Shown: positions 1 through 13,463, numbered from the stretch's first letter. The stretch is DNA of 64,000 nucleotides from Lactifluus volemus (GCA_022376515.1 WTXI01000054.1:1-64000), one strand, 5' to 3'. Notes: generated by a model from the sequence alone, not told the origin. Made by a program: numbers and translations.

Positions 1-1
1 T

Positions 2-223
2 CAACACAAAGCAGATCTTACGCCGGAGAACACGCTCTCCTTGCCTGGACGCCCTCAAGTTTCCCAACATGACGATACTACTGCTAGTCTGTACCCCCCG
101 ACCAATGTTACATCCCGCGGCACAGAGGAGAGCTTTCTCTCTCCCGTTGGACCGATGACGCCCCTTGTCAAGCCAGAACCACGGCAGGTACATCGGAGCC
201 ATTTCAGTTTGGCTCGGGCTTAG
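2..223 (+). CDS. possible 3' end of a gene cut by the window edge
   Basis: This is an open frame entering from the left edge and ending at a TAG at 221-223. The translation is rich in Ser, Thr, Pro and Gln, like a disordered C-terminal tail. An overlapping frame (about 165-300) is also open and ends at a TGA. No domain is recognisable and the true exon structure cannot be decided without the upstream sequence. It may equally be non-coding. Confidence 0.25.
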   Translation, partial: QHKADLTPENTLSLPGRPQVSQHDDTTASLYPPTNVTSRGTEESFLSPVGPMTPLVKPEPRQVHRSHFSLARA

Positions 224-469
224 GGGGTCATAGAAGCCTTATGGAGGAGCTCTATGGTGATACAGGCGAGTACCCCGCAGGAGCACTCTTTTCTTGCTGA
301 ATCTCTCCGATTTGACTCTCATTTCTTGCATGGTACACTTTTCTTTCATATATTGTTAAGTGCCACTACACTATCTACCACAATAATGTAAATTTTGAAG
401 TTTTTTTGTTTGTTTTGCCTTACCGACGTGATCAAGACAACCATCACGTGCATGTATCATTGATAAACG

Positions 470-600
470 AGGTCACATGGTCTGATCAACAATCAACGAA
501 TGTTGACGCGAGGGCAACACGTGCGATCAACAAAGTCAGGCACGTGTAATCAACAATCAACAAAGTCAGGGCGCGTGTAATCAACAAGGCTACATGGAAC
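470..600. repeat. short imperfect tandem repeat in intergenic DNA
   Basis: Three to four imperfect units of about 30-40 bp recur here. They are built from ATCAACAATCAAC, AAAGTCAGG and CACGTG or GCGCGTG. The rest of 224-1044 holds no gene that I can recognise. Confidence 0.55.
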
Positions 601-1044
601 GGTTCACACAAGTAATAATATTAATTACACTTATCTACTACACTGGGGGCCTTGGAAAGAATAAATTAACTGTTTATTTTAAGGAGAGGGAAGGTGGCGG
701 TCGTGCCCTGTTTTGGTAATGGGGCGGGAGCGCGTCAACGGAGGATCGGGAAGCGGCGGGCCGGGGGGCGTCGAGAAGAAGGCACCCGCCAGGGCGCGGC
801 GTTCGGCCGAGAAGAGTGGCCGAAACGATGGCGCATGGCCGACGCAACAATGACAAAGATCTAGGCACGGTCACGCGAGGGAAGAATCACGAGCTCTGTA
901 TTACAAAGGGGAAGATTGGGGAAGGCGCGACGAAGTGGATACAATATTTGTCGTGGTATTTGTCGTGGGGAAATTTGAAACTCCCTGTCAACTTTTACCC
1001 GTCGACAAATAGTTACGACGGGCATCATTTACCCCATATATTGG

Positions 1045-1590
1045 GATTGACAGGTGCATGGGGCAGATCCATTCAGAAAATATCTGGGAGAGGAACTACC
1101 ACATCAAGTGAATTGATGTAAAGATATGTCAATGCTGGAAATGGCTCCTCCATTGCCGCGACAATTTCTTCCCATGCTGGACTGGTGATGTTAATCTGGC
1201 ATACGCGATCACAGTACTCCAATGCGGCAACGAGGTTGTCTAAACTGTCTTCGGGGTTGTCCGCTGGCCATTCCGAGTCGTTATAGAAGTCGATAGCGAG
1301 GGGAAATTGTGGCCAAACATTCAACGACTTCCTCACAGGTGTTCGCCCGTGCAACGAAGTCGCAGATTGAGACGGATTGGCGATCCAAAAATAATGTATC
1401 GCCTTCTTCGGCATACGTGCACCAGTAATCCCAATCCGATGTTTCACCGGATTCGTCGAAATTGAGATAAACATCGAACACCTCTAGGAGGACATTGTCG
1501 GGGAGTGATCCTATTGTCACTCTCTGGAACAGCAGGTCTACACCACACCACAACGTTTTTGCTGTTTGAGCCTACGGAATATCCACCCAT
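1045..1590 (-). pseudogene. truncated F-box paralogue (array copy 1)
   Basis: This is a relic of the F-box family found in five full-length copies to its right, closest to the 2610-4119 copy. The ATG at 1590 starts the family's first exon (MGGYSVGSN...). That exon runs directly into the tail of the intron and then into exon 2, so the exon 1 end and the splice donor are deleted. The F-box start FQRVTIGSLPDNVLLEVFD is readable. After it the frame shifts, and the WRY/SPIRLNL block appears only in another frame. The LNVWPQFPLAIDF and DNLVAALEYCDRV blocks follow in a different frame. Homology stops near 1045, after the LPDIF block. The C-terminal two thirds of the protein are absent. Non-functional as a full F-box protein. 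Confidence 0.8.
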
Positions 1591-2609
1591 TTGTATCAAA
1601 GTGGTGGACTGTTGGGTAAGTTACTACAGAGGCAACCCAGCGGATGATTCGGTCTCCGACTCGGCCCCTGGCCCCGGCGGCCTGCGCACATGGCAATGGT
1701 GGGCCCAGTGGAAGGTGGATGACCAGAAGGTACGCACATCCTAGAGCACAACTCGCATACACTGGCACGGGGTACCCTGTGTGCGAGCGCGCAACCTTCT
1801 GGCAGGAGCACACAGTAACCATGCAACTCGATCCGCCGCGTCACGCTCGTGCGAACGTGGACAGCATCATAAAGGTCATCACAAAACCATCATTATAGTC
1901 TGCAGTCGACTTGTTCAGCCACGACGTGTGGAGGCAGGCATGACATACGTCGAGACAGTCACACTGGACCCTAGGTGTGAGATGTCTTTTCACACAACTC
2001 TTTCAGGCACTTCTAGGTGCCAGTGAACCTAAAGACGACCCTGGAATTCATGCATTCACGAAGGCACACAGGCCTGAGAGCATACAAACCAAAGTGACTA
2101 AGGAAGGTTACATTCAGAGAGCTGTGGCACGAAGGAGAAACGCGGAGACTAAAACAAAGTTAGTCTAATTGTATGAAACGGTGGAATAGTCAACTTAGTG
2201 AGACCAGAAAGGCATGGTAATAGAAAGTTGGGTTGAGAACCGAGGCGAAACGCGGCTGTGTGGTAACAGTAATCAGTCGGAGATCCTAGGGGAGGCTGAT
2301 AGAAACGAGACAAAGGAATCAGCGGTGTCGTAGAGAAGAATAAAGAGATGCAAGGAACCAGAGACACATGAGATATTTGTAACACGACACGGGCCATTGC
2401 AACATCGCACTGAACCTGCAGCGTATTTAAATTGACTGTGACGTCGAGGAATAAGATGAGCCATAAGGCACGGGTTGGTGGCTTACGTACTGTCCAGAAT
2501 CGCTGTCAGACGAAATATAATGGGCAGATGGTAGGGGGAGGGAGTGAGTGAAAGAAAGAAATGCGAGGGACTTGTGATACATAGGTGGTGCACTGACCTT
2601 CCGATGTCC
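1591..2609. other. intergenic, no recognisable gene
   Basis: Only short shadow frames are present. The left end (1591-1670) is the conserved upstream block of F-box copy 1, including CTCCGACTCGGCC at about 1653. Nothing else is recognisable. Confidence 0.5.
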
Positions 2610-4119
2610 TCATCGCTGGCGGACTAAGGCTACCGGGTGGCCGCTGTGCTGGCGGGCCGCAATGAATGATTGTAGTCCCTGTTGTGTAACTTCGTCTGAC
2701 TTATTCCAACAAAGGGTAAGACTTTGTAGCGAGGGGAGCACTTCGGCGGCTGATTCCCCCTTGAGCTCTTTTAAAGAATCTGCGATAAACTGTTCCAGAA
2801 AGACACCTATTGTAAGACTTTGGACAGAGGGAAATGATTGAAAAAGTTGGAGCCATAGTGTGGGATCCATGTTGTCAGGATCCGGACTTGACCGGGATGT
2901 GATGGTGAGAGCGTTCACGCTAGAGCATAAGGGCAGAATCTGGCTGCATATTTGCGCTAGGGAAGAGACTTGCCAGTCCAACCTTTTGCCGTAGATATCC
3001 CACGAGTGAGAAAAACGTGTTGCATTTGAGGAAAAAAAGATGGAGGACTCGTTACGATTGATTTGCAAGTCTAGACTGGATGACTTGAACGACTTTAGGT
3101 GACCAAAAAACCGAACGATTTGGGGGATATCAAACACAAGCTGATGGAAGAAGCGAATCCGGAAGTAGTCGAGTGGAGGGGCATCCATTCGGGCCGCGAG
3201 GACTTCCAAGTACTCGCTCGCGCCTGTAAATTCCAACTTCGTGAGAGCAGGGAGGACAAATCGGGTCGGCGGCGGTGGGACTCGATTGGGTTGAGCTGTC
3301 GGGGATTCAAAGGTGATAATAAGTGATTCGATCTTTGGCAACGCAGACAGGCATCTGGCCATTGTCTCGGGTGGGATGTAACCAGAATTAGGTATATGGT
3401 AAAGATGAAGAGATGTGAGGTCGCTTGTAGACGAGAGGAGTCGTGGCAGCGAAGGAAATGAGAATGACCAAAGGGCGAGATGTTGTAGACACGGGGCAAA
3501 TCCGTTCAAGAATGGATCGGGGAGATGAACTATTTCATCAAGTGAATAAAAGTAAAGAGATGTCAATGCTGGAAATGACTCCTCCATTGCCGTGACAATT
3601 TCTTCCCATAGAAAATCCGCTGGACTGGTGATCGCAATCTCACGTACGCGATCACATCGCTCCAATGCGGCAACAAGGTTGTCTAAACTGTCTTCGGGTT
3701 TGTCCACTGCCAATTCCGACTCGGTATAGAAATCGACAACAAGGGGAAATTCCGGCCAGACATTCAACGACTTCCTCACAGGTGTTCGCCCCGTGCAACG
3801 AAGTCGCAGATTGAGACGGATTGGCGATCCAAAAATAATGTATCGCCATCTTCGGCATACGTGCACCAGCGTCTTCCAAACCCATGTGAGTAGACTGCTG
3901 TATTCGTTGATACAAAATTCGAATATGTCCAAGAGGACATTGTCAGGGAGAGATAAAATTGTTAATTGTCGGAACACCGAGCCTACACCACGCCCTTGAC
4001 CACACCACACAACTTAGCGATCGTTGTGGCTGTATTTGATGAGTCTTACCTGATATTTTGCAGTGACGTGCAACAACGTTTTCGTTATTTGAGCCTATGG
4101 AATGGCCATCCATTTGCAT
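2610..4119 (-). CDS. F-box protein (array copy 2)
   Basis: Predicted 480 aa in two exons: exon 1 4119-4050 (70 nt) and exon 2 3982-2610, with a 67-nt GTAAGA...TAG intron. The first exon is recognised because the same peptide pattern and donor (GTAAGACTCATC) occur in front of every full-length member of the array. Exon 2 opens with the F-box (LTILSLPDNVLLDIFEF ... LVHVCRRWRYIIFGSP). About 350 residues of degenerate leucine-rich-like segments follow (LPRLLSSTSDLTSLHL). Known F-box proteins tether substrates to SCF ubiquitin ligases through Skp1; the substrate here is unknown. Exon 1 is six codons shorter than in copies 3, 4 and 6. The start could be 4119 or the in-frame ATG at 4113. Confidence 0.85.
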
Positions 4120-6239
4120 CAAAGTGGTTGACTGGCGGGTCGGCCGGAGAGTCGTCACTGCGACACTCTGCACACGGCAATCACCGACTGTCGGTGACAC
4201 TGTCGTCACGGTCACAATTCAGTTGACGTTGCGCCTAGCACTTGAAGTAAGTACAGACATATCACTCGTGGAAGCAGAGTGCGGGGCTACTGTACGCGAG
4301 CTTACCACGAGCGACGAGCTGACCATTACAGGACTCTGAACGCGATGCAACGCGAGCCCATACCCTAATCTCCTTTGGTGACTCAACCGCCGCCAGCGCA
4401 GCGACTCGGAAATACCAATAGATAGACTTTTTGAGAGTCTGAGTTCCAATCAAAGGGGTACGTTTTCGAGTTGGCAGCGTTAGAGGGGCTGGCTTGGGGG
4501 GCTGGGACTGAGTTCAGTTGGGACATATTCAAATAAGTTGTACTAGTACTGTACACACTCACACGCATAACGGCCAGTGCTTACCGTAACACAGCCACCG
4601 AATAAATGGCTGATTTACGTTAATTCGGTATCTCAGCCCACGTTGATGCCCAGCGTCTCGTGATCAAAGTCAACACGCGCCACGCAGCCACTGGCATCGT
4701 CGCTCCACAACAATCTTCGGGGATATTATTGAGTTATTATTGAAGTCCGTAATTCCTTGGTTACGTCACTAGCCTTTCATATAGCACGACCAACTGGCAG
4801 AACTGTGACTCGACCTACAGCCCAACGAAATTCCCATTTGATGTGTGGTCTTGAATAGTAAGTTAGGAAGTTGGCCGGAAAATGAATCTGTAAAGAGGGA
4901 TTAGGTGACTGTAAAGGAGAGATTGAATCGCCACACAACTAATCTTCGTCTTCCCTCGCACGTCCACCGGAACCCTCACCTGTTTGGTTCGAGCTTACGA
5001 ATGAGGATATATGAGCCAGAACGCTCCCCATGATCGGCGAAGTCGATCTCTTCGTCAGGAATTAGCGCGCTGATGTCTTCCCAAACTGATGGTGGCGGGT
5101 GCCACCGTGCCACACTAGGCCTCACTTAGTGGCCCCGACTATTCCTATCCTGGGCGCACCTCCTCCTCAGGTCTCTCTACTATTATCTCTCTTTCTGTCC
5201 TCTTCACTTATTCGTGCACACTCGATTCCCCAACTAGCAGTACGCCAGCCTGAACGCTTTTTGATTTGCTTGTAAAAACTTTTTTTTTTCAGAAGGTTTA
5301 TGTAATCCCCGTTTCGGTCTTCTTCCACCGGCTAGCTATTACCTAACGTGTCCTTCCCTCTTCCAGGCTAGCAAAAAACCAAGCACAATAACCCGAAAAT
5401 GTTGCTAAGAATGGGCTAATGACTTGGAGGCGTCCTGGTCCCTTTTCCCAAACGCCACTACTCCCAGCGCGCGTGCAATCGACGCCAACCCGTTTGAGGA
5501 ATGGGACTGTGGCTCACCCCAGCCCACTGGCAGTGAGGTAGTTGCACTTTCGTCCGAGTCAATGGTCGAAACACCTCAGACAACAGTCCTATTGGCAGGT
5601 ACAGTACTACTTTATCACCGGGGACGGCAATTTTCGAAGCTAACAGTGCCCCCGATCTGTAAACGTTGTCGGAAATCTTCTTCGCCTGGGTGCACCGGGC
5701 CCGGGGTCTGTGACGGACTATGGCCATGGGATCAGTTAACCCTGCACCGGCTTTTCCTTTGGCAGCCGAGGGTACAAGGGTGCCTTAGAAAGCAAAATTG
5801 AAAGGGTGGAGCCTACAGTAGTCGAAGAACAAAGGCGCTCCGTGGCGTCTTGTCCGGCGTTAGTTAAATGAAGACTTGTTGTTCACGCGATCGATACTTT
5901 GAGTCGACAGGAGCCATGGAAGATGTATACAGCCGTATAGCAGCTGTCAACTTTGGTGTCACAGACTCGGAACTGTCCACGCGGCGCGAGAGCGCGCTGT
6001 ACCTGGACTCTAGCCTTGGCAAAGATTTCCTCTGTGTTAGGCTGGTATCAATTGAACTTGTAATAATGTACTGCATGAATAAATACAAATAAGACTGTAA
6101 TGCAGGGTCATGTCGTCTCAAGGGAGCATTTGTGAGTAGAGACAATAAAATGGTATAACTTGAAGTAGCGTGATAAATAAAGCGTGACGTCGTGACATCA
6201 CATATGTCACAGGTGACAGTCTGACGGCGATCCTCCGCG
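4120..6239. other. intergenic, no recognisable gene
   Basis: About 2.1 kb. The first ~100 bp are the shared upstream region of F-box copy 2. The largest frames (5424-5801 plus, 5458-5727 minus) have no recognisable domain. A T-run lies at 5281-5290. I see no supported gene. Confidence 0.45.
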
Positions 6240-7740
6240 TCAAATGATGCGGTCCAATCCTGGCCCAGAGTCGCCAGGTTGCACCACGCTATTGCTAGAA
6301 CTCTCGGGGGGTTGGCTCGAACGCTGATCTTCCAAGTCGTTTGGAAGCTCCAACGCACTCAGCTGTAGACTTTGAGGCACAGGATCAAGACTCGGACTTA
6401 TAGGCTGCATAGGCACTTCCTGCTCGATAACTGGAGGAATGAAGAGAAGGAATTGGGGCTTTGAAACCAAGAAGAGGACTACGTTGATGGCGCCTGAAAG
6501 ATTGAACATTGAGGCACTGAAAAACTGGATCGATGAGGGGACATCCCCGTGAACGAATTGCTTCAAACGCGAGACTGAGAGAGGCAGGACAATTATGGAA
6601 TACGCGAAGGGGAAACTAAACGATTAGTTTGTTGTCAGTAGGATTTGCAATAAAAAAGGACGTGTATGGCGTACATAAGCAGTCTCAATGTTGCTCGGCG
6701 ATTTGCGGTTCCAATTGGACGACCTTTCCAGTGGATTCTCGGGCGCCCGTTCTCGACTGACAAGTGACCCGTCACGGACAAGTAGACCGGGATGTACATA
6801 AAAATTGAGGCAAACCAGGCAAGCAAAATCCAGGCATACTCCCCAGCTACTTGTTCCGCAAAGTACCGCTTAGGGATCCAGCACCAATACTTGTCATGAT
6901 TAGACAGGTGGCGGAAAGGTGTGAAGGATTTGGAATGACTTACGGGTGTAGGCGCTTCATACATCTTGTTGAGGCCATTACCGAGACCAACCCATAGTGC
7001 AATAAACACCCAAACAAGACCAACAAGGCCGAAAGCAGGCCCACGTGCTTCCATCCCCACAGACCATAGAGCCGTTACGAAGGTGTGGGAGGCAAGGAGC
7101 TGGATAGGCGAGCATCATTGACCCTGTCAGAAGCTCAAATGTAGCATAAGAGCAAGGACATACAAGTGTGGTCAGCGCGACTCCAAGTTCCCCGGTTTGC
7201 TGTACAATACCCTGGGCTACGCAATACGACCCCGTTGTGACAATCCCATCGCGAGCCCATCGGATATTAAAGGCACCCCCCAAAGCCTGGAGGATATCGA
7301 AGAAAAACAGGGTGAGCTGTCACACAAGTCATATTAGTTTCTGGAGAGGGCCGTAGAACTATGGAGACCAAACCAAGTAAATGTCAGGGGGGAACTGCAA
7401 CAACCTCCAGCCACCATTTGGCGGCGCTTTCCAATAACGAAGTACATTTCTCTGTGCAACATTCTGTCAGACCATAAGCACGCAAGCAAGATGTTCCAAC
7501 CTACACAGATTAAGATGAATAGGATCATTAAGCAGAGAAGACTCAAGAGGGATGTCTCGGCTATTAGCTGTATGTAGGATGAGATTTAGTCAGAAAACAG
7601 AATAGTACGATGCTCACCGACAAGCCGATGGTTTGACCGTGTGTTAGACATGTAATCGTGGGATCTAGACTGGATTCTGATACACTTTGATTGTACTGCT
7701 GCGCATTGCAGACCGTCCCATTAACACCAAGTCCTGACAT
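6240..7740 (-). CDS. seven-transmembrane G protein-coupled receptor, Git3/cAMP-receptor-like
   Basis: Predicted 387 aa in seven exons: 7740-7618, 7567-7505, 7451-7374, 7316-7164, 7099-6944, 6889-6675 and 6615-6240. All phases agree and introns are 50-64 nt. The N-terminus is short and extracellular-like, with N-G-T and N-Q-S glycosylation sites. It is followed by TM1 (LLSLLCLMILFILIC), TM2 (FFFDILQALGGAFNIRWA), a GSYC...QGIVQQTGELG stretch leading into TM3, and TM4 (FGLVGLVWVFIALWVGLG). Next come YWCW before TM5, TM6 (FPFAYSIIVLPLSVSRL) and TM7 (FNLSGAINVVLFL). The Pro/Ser-rich tail is about 70 residues. This order matches basidiomycete receptors related to Git3 and Dictyostelium cAMP receptors, which signal through Galpha at the plasma membrane. 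The ligand is unknown. One donor (GTTTGG) and one acceptor (AAG) are weak. Confidence 0.85.
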
Positions 7741-10563
7741 CAATAGATAGAACCAAAAGAAAAAGAAGTACGAAAGATGACGCGATCACGCCTGGGCCTC
7801 TAACTTGTTCAGAAAGGGCGAGACTGAGAGGGAATGTCAGACTCGGAGGGGATCAAGACGTCGGGGTTAGTCGAAACAGGCCATTTCATACTTCGCGAAG
7901 AGTGTCCAAGGCGCCCATGCTGCCCAGGAAGATAGTCAGGTGATTTTGATGTGTGAAGATTTGAGTGACGTACATTGACATATGTCAGTCTTAATGCATC
8001 ATGCCTGCCATGCCAGTGTAGTTTATCAGGCCCGTTATGTGACAGCAATTCAAATTTCCCCTGGACCATTCAAGCGGGGCTCGGAGACACAGCTCGGGTA
8101 ACATTTGAGGAACGATTTTGATGGCCAATCGACAGATACAGTTTGGTTTGTGCTTCTGCGGGCTGTATGGCCGAATTGTACAGCCAAGCGCGTGACTTGA
8201 ACAAGCTCGCAGTCTTGTTCCGAATTAGTACAGATACAGTAAATTTTAAAGGTGGTGCCATCGCGGCTGCGACAACGTACCATTATGGGCTGACAGGACG
8301 TGTTTCTGTGGCTCTTGAAGAGATGGCGGTGTGCGGTGTGAAAGAAACGAATGGAATAGAATGAAGACGACGAAAGAACTGTTTGGTGACTCGGAAGAAG
8401 TTGTTTGTACATTTCGTTGATTTTCCACGGTGTCAACGGACTCGGAGGTTGAGTGTTACGTAACGCAATGATGAGCTTCCCGATCCGTTGGCGTGATGCG
8501 CCTCAACTGAGCCTTTAGCTTATTCCAAATACCCGTTGAACGGAACTGGCCCAAGTCGTCCCATTCTGTGATGTATCTTAATGCCCCTCATTTTCCAGTT
8601 CATCCATGCCAGTGCTGCTCACGTTGCCTTGTTCTTGCGAATCCAAGCTTTCTTTGAGTCCTTGTACTCGCTACCCATCTTCCTTATGGTCGTGCCACAG
8701 TGCCTGGAGTCCATCGTTTTGAGGGCCGCTCCAGCGACACTGAACGGCCCACTGGGAGCTTGTTCCTCTCCGGGCCCAAGATCATCGATTGCCGTGACAT
8801 TGGGATGATGCCCAACGACAGCACATAAATTGAGAGGACCATTGGTCTATATCGACACCACGTTGCGAACAACCATCCTGCGTTGGTACTCGATCTGCTG
8901 TAAGGTGGGCTCTGCTCCTGCCCCCAACTTCGACCGATTTTGGCTGACAAGATACATTTGGGAAATGTGTTGAACGTGCCCATCTGTGCATACCAAGACT
9001 CCCCGCTGCCGCTGCTAGGGCCGCAACATTTGGCGTTCTCGGGGGCGTCCACATCTTTCCCGTGCGCTTCACCATGGACCCATCTCCGTCTATTAATTCA
9101 CATCTCGAGACGTCCAAGTCGAGTACGCGCCAGGCGAGCACACAGCAATTAATCGTGCATGGCACATACTAGGTTTGAAGCCCCATTGCGAGTATCGGCT
9201 TCTATTGGCACTTATTTTCTTTAATATACTATGCTGTGCGAATCGTTATGATCCTAGCGGCGGGTGGACAAGGCCGATTCACACGCGGAGCCGACTAGTA
9301 AGCTTTTGGAAAAGCATCAATCATGACCATTTGAAATTGATGTCGAAATTGAGTTTCTGTCGACGTATCAGATCACTTCTTCATATCCCTGCATCATGAT
9401 GTCGGCTCCACTGGCCGTTACATCGCATCGCCAATGCCAACAGCGGCAAAGGCGTTTTTCATACCACCTCAGAAGACCTTCATGGGACGCAACTTGAGGC
9501 CTTTAAGCAGGCTGTCGATAACGACCACTCCTTCGTACCCAAGAAAGCGGAATTGGTATGCGGGCGGCATGACGCGATTCACTCTTCGGTTACCAGTGGT
9601 CTGGCACTGCTGTTAAAGTCGGGGATAGAATATGAGAAACTGTGGATGTGGAAGAAAGTATGTAGTCTGAAAGGGAAAGGTGCATGCAACCAAGGAGAGA
9701 CACGCGAGCATGGCACAAAACGCACTGGATACGAGGCCAACTGCTTTGACAAATAATGCATGGATATTCTTACGCAGAAACGAGTAATCAATAAGTGAAT
9801 GAAGGATCTGCAGATGTGGGATAGCAAGAAATACTGTATATGTCATAGTGTCCAATTTCACACACCCCCACACCACGTTCTACGTCACCTCCTTCGCCTT
9901 GGCAACCTCGCATCACTACGACCCCACTCCCGTCATCTGTGGCTAGATCTCATTGCTCTTCCATTGCCGATTTTGCTTAAATCTTATTAAAATCTACTAC
10001 TTAATTTCGAAATTAAGTACAAATCGGGCTCAAACATACCGTAACCAAGTACCTCTCCTTCTCCACTTCAGTCCACTGCCAATGGTCCGGCTCAGCACGC
10101 TAATCAGGGCTGATGCAAATATCCTGCTACTTAATACTTGGGGCCCGTATTAGCCCTCATTGGCTAAGACTGGGAAGAAAGTGCTTTCCAAAGAAAAGAA
10201 CGTCATTTGTTTTTATGTCACTTGATTGTGTGTGACTTGTATCTCCATGGGCTATGACTAGCACTCGCAGTCGGTCACTAGAGGAGTCGCTTAGACGTCC
10301 CGGTATATTGGATCTCGTTCATCGTAAGCCTGAGGTCTTCATTCATGCATGCATGGAACTTGTAAAGTACAGGTAGTTGTCAGGTACACAGTCCCTGATG
10401 AGAGATAAAGGTAGCGCTGGGGTGGCGTTGATCCACCGCTTAATGAAACAACGAAAGAAAGATGACAAGTAATCTGCCAATAAATAATCGAACTTGAAAA
10501 GATATAATCAGACGCGCCAATAAAAGGTTACGCGTAGCATCAGTTGTCAGTAGGTAGATTAAG
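7741..10563. other. long intergenic stretch, no convincing gene
   Basis: About 2.8 kb between the GPCR start and the OPT stop. Frames at 8050-8436 (minus), 8684-9165 (minus) and 9434-9876 (both strands) are short, broken by stops and carry no recognisable domain. Decayed coding DNA is possible near 8.6-9.1 and 9.4-9.6 kb, but I cannot assign it. Confidence 0.4.
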
Positions 10564-13247
10564 TCATGGCCATGTACTCGGGCCAAAAATTTGACCCGTA
10601 GGGAGTGTCTTAAGGGGAGTCCCCTTGAAGTCGGCCGTGTTCTGCCATACAGTATTGCCCCACCATTTGACGGTAATGCCGCCTCTTGGAAATTGCAAGG
10701 AGAAGAAGATAACAACGAGAGCAATGACGACGCCAGCATCAAGTCCCGAGGCAAGTAGGTAGTTGTACCGCCCCCACCATCCTTTGTGGTAGCGCCGGAT
10801 GTAGTGCTGGAAAAGGAAGCCGACGAGTATCAACGACATAATGTTGATGCCATTGAGGGGCGGGACGCTGCTGGCAGCAGTCAGCGCCAAGGGGACGTGC
10901 ACGTAGCGCCAGTACGATGTGCGGTTACGGACGGCAAGGTAATAAAAAGGAACGGGTAGGAATGCCCCGATCAGGAAGCACCAGGTAAGAGGGGAATAGC
11001 TGAAGAGGTTCCGTCAGTCTGTCATCACCAAGAGCGGATAAGACGCTCACGTTGCTCCTGGGGAGAAGAATCGCTTCGGGCCAATCCCACCCCACAATAT
11101 CGACGAGTTGAGGAATGTGTCAAGGTTCGGGCAGGTGAAGAAGGACTTTTGATGGGGCTTGCAAATGTCAGGAATATTGTCTAGCGCCCACTCCTGCGCA
11201 ATGATTGAAACGAAGAGGGAGACCATTGAACCAACGATTTGGCCGATAAATACGAGACGCGGGGGGATTTTCATATAGTGTCCAAATTTCAGGTCGCTGG
11301 TGAAATTGAGGGATCCACCGACCACCGACCCTGAAATCGTTCGGAATACCAATATGGCGACTGGATGGCCATGGTGTATATAGCCTCCAATCATCTCCGA
11401 CAAGACCTCCGTGAAGACCGCTTCGTTGGTGATAGCTTGGATTATGCCCACGGGGATGATGAAAATGAAGCCAAGGATGATCGAAAAGATGAACATCCAA
11501 ATTGGGAGCCCAATATGCAAAACTTCGATGGAAATGATGCCAAGGACAAAGCTAATAGCGCCTATAACGATATACCACCAGTGAGGGACCTCAGGATACT
11601 TGCACATCAAGACAGAATGGATGTCCTTTTCGTCCTCCAAGGTCTTGCCAACCCGGTGATAAATTTCCTTGCCGTACCAAAGGAACGTGTGAACTAAAAG
11701 CGCAGGAAATGTCGCAAATATGATGCCGTAGGTGACAGCGTAGGTGATCGGCAAGTACATTGGAGAATATTTTTCATACTTGGCCAGGTCGAAGGTGCCG
11801 TTGGTGACAATAGCAGTGAGATCGTACGGGGCACCAGTGTTATCGAACGCATGAAACACAGCCACGGGCATATATTGCGAGTAAAACACATTCTTGGCTA
11901 TATTGGGGTGTAAATAACGGGTTTAGAAAGATGAGACGGGAAATATACATACCCCACAAAATGGGACAGATGATCCAGACTACCAACAAGAAACCGCCTA
12001 ACAAGTTGATCTGCGCCCACCACTAAGCCATCAGGTAGTGAATTTCCTGTGCTGTGCTCGATGAATGAACAGAACGTACCGGGACCACCAAGGGATTACC
12101 AAATGTGGTCACCTGGGCCCAGTCGAAAGTCCAAAGACCCATTCCGAGGCCGCTAAGTGAGCCGAACAGACTGTTCACGACGACGTTGTTGGGAGCAATC
12201 CAGCACACCCAATTGAACACGCTGAGTCCAGTCCACAGATACCCTGGGAACCAGAAATACATGAAACTGCACGCAATTGCGATATAAAGGAAGCGCTCCC
12301 TTGACATGTGCGCAGTGTCGCCCTTGCCGTAGTTGCCATGCATGGTGCTCAGTAACTGGCAGCGAACAAGGAGGCCCGGCCAAATCATGTTTGCAGGCCA
12401 AACAAGGAATTGGCGAAGACAACCAGCCAAGCCGAATCCAATGAACTGAGTGGTTGTTCCTAGGAGAACTTGACTACCAACAGACCATCTGTGGCCATAG
12501 AGGATACGAGAAGCAGAAGCAATGTCCGTCATCGCTGTGCCATTGATAGCGATGTTGACAATGATGGCGATGAGACAATGTTCTTTGACGGTAAATGGTC
12601 CAGGATTCAATGAGAACGAGAATCCGAACGCAGAAACCCGATATTTGGGGAGAGCCCACTGCAAAAACTTGCCACACGGAAGGGTGATGATTTGGACGAG
12701 GAGGATACTGATTATGACAAAAGGGTCTGGAAAGGTAATCAATACAAGAAGTCAGAACGGTCACATGAAACACAAACATCGTAACCGGATGACAGTATTA
12801 AATGCTGGGATAACCACAGCGAAAGCTACACCAAGAAACCACCTGCAAAGAGTGCATAAACGAAGCGACTGTTTTCTAAGGAAACATACTCACACTCGAA
12901 ATGTGTTTACGAGCATGTCCGGGTCATCGGTGGTCGGGGCGGCTGCCCGGACTTCTTCGTACGGTGATTCTCTGATAAAGCACAATGAATGAAAAGTTTC
13001 AATAAGGACAGCGAAGAAGGAAGACCCACTGGAATTGTATTCCTTCGTGCGAGTCGTCGGCTTTTGGGCCCCGCTTGCGTATCGGTGGAGATGAGTTGGC
13101 TCGGTAGTCCCAATTAAGGTCATTGAAATGGTCGTCCTCAACATCTTCTGGGACATCGAGATGATAAATGCGATGACGAATCTCAAGAACTTGAACTTCT
13201 TCCATCCTTGGAGATTCTGTCTTTGAAAAGTCCTCAATGGGATCCAT
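10564..13247 (-). CDS. OPT-family oligopeptide transporter
   Basis: Predicted 786 aa in seven exons: 13247-13030, 12971-12894, 12842-12778, 12726-12080, 12022-11953, 11897-11051 and 10999-10564. Total length is a multiple of three and every junction restores a family motif. The N-terminus is acidic. Next come the hallmark SPYEEVRAAAPTTDDPDML and VNTFRVWF. The hydrophobic core contains NPGPFTVKEHCLI, GLAGCLRQFLVWPANMIWP, SQYMPVAVFHAFDNTG, DIHSVLMCKYPEVPHWWY, ITNEAVFTEVLSEMIGGYI and GPKRFFSPGATYSPLTW. Family members are plasma-membrane proton-coupled importers of small peptides or glutathione, with about 12-16 membrane helices. Length is normal for the fungal PT clade. The donor of intron 3 (GTTTGT) is weak, but it alone gives the conserved RLRYP. 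The gene appears intact. Confidence 0.93.
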
Positions 13248-13463
13248 GAAGACTGAGGGAACGGATGAAGTGCACAGGCTAGCCCGTCAAGCGAGAGGTA
13301 GGGAGGAGAGAAAAGGGCCTGTGATGGGCACGAGTACCCTTTGACATGATCTCTTATAGTGGCTATCCTCCGACTGACGGCAGCCTCGGGCCAGGAGAAG
13401 GGTTTGCCGAGCACAAAAGTATTGTCTAAGCCCAGAAATGGAGAGCGCAATTGTGAGTCAAGG

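Noticed and set aside
8684..9165. Possible gene on the minus strand
   Set aside because: Two overlapping frames of ~125 aa, neither with a domain; splicing could not be made consistent.
9434..9876. Possible decayed enzyme gene
   Set aside because: Short suggestive stretches on both strands are broken by stops and matched no family I could name.
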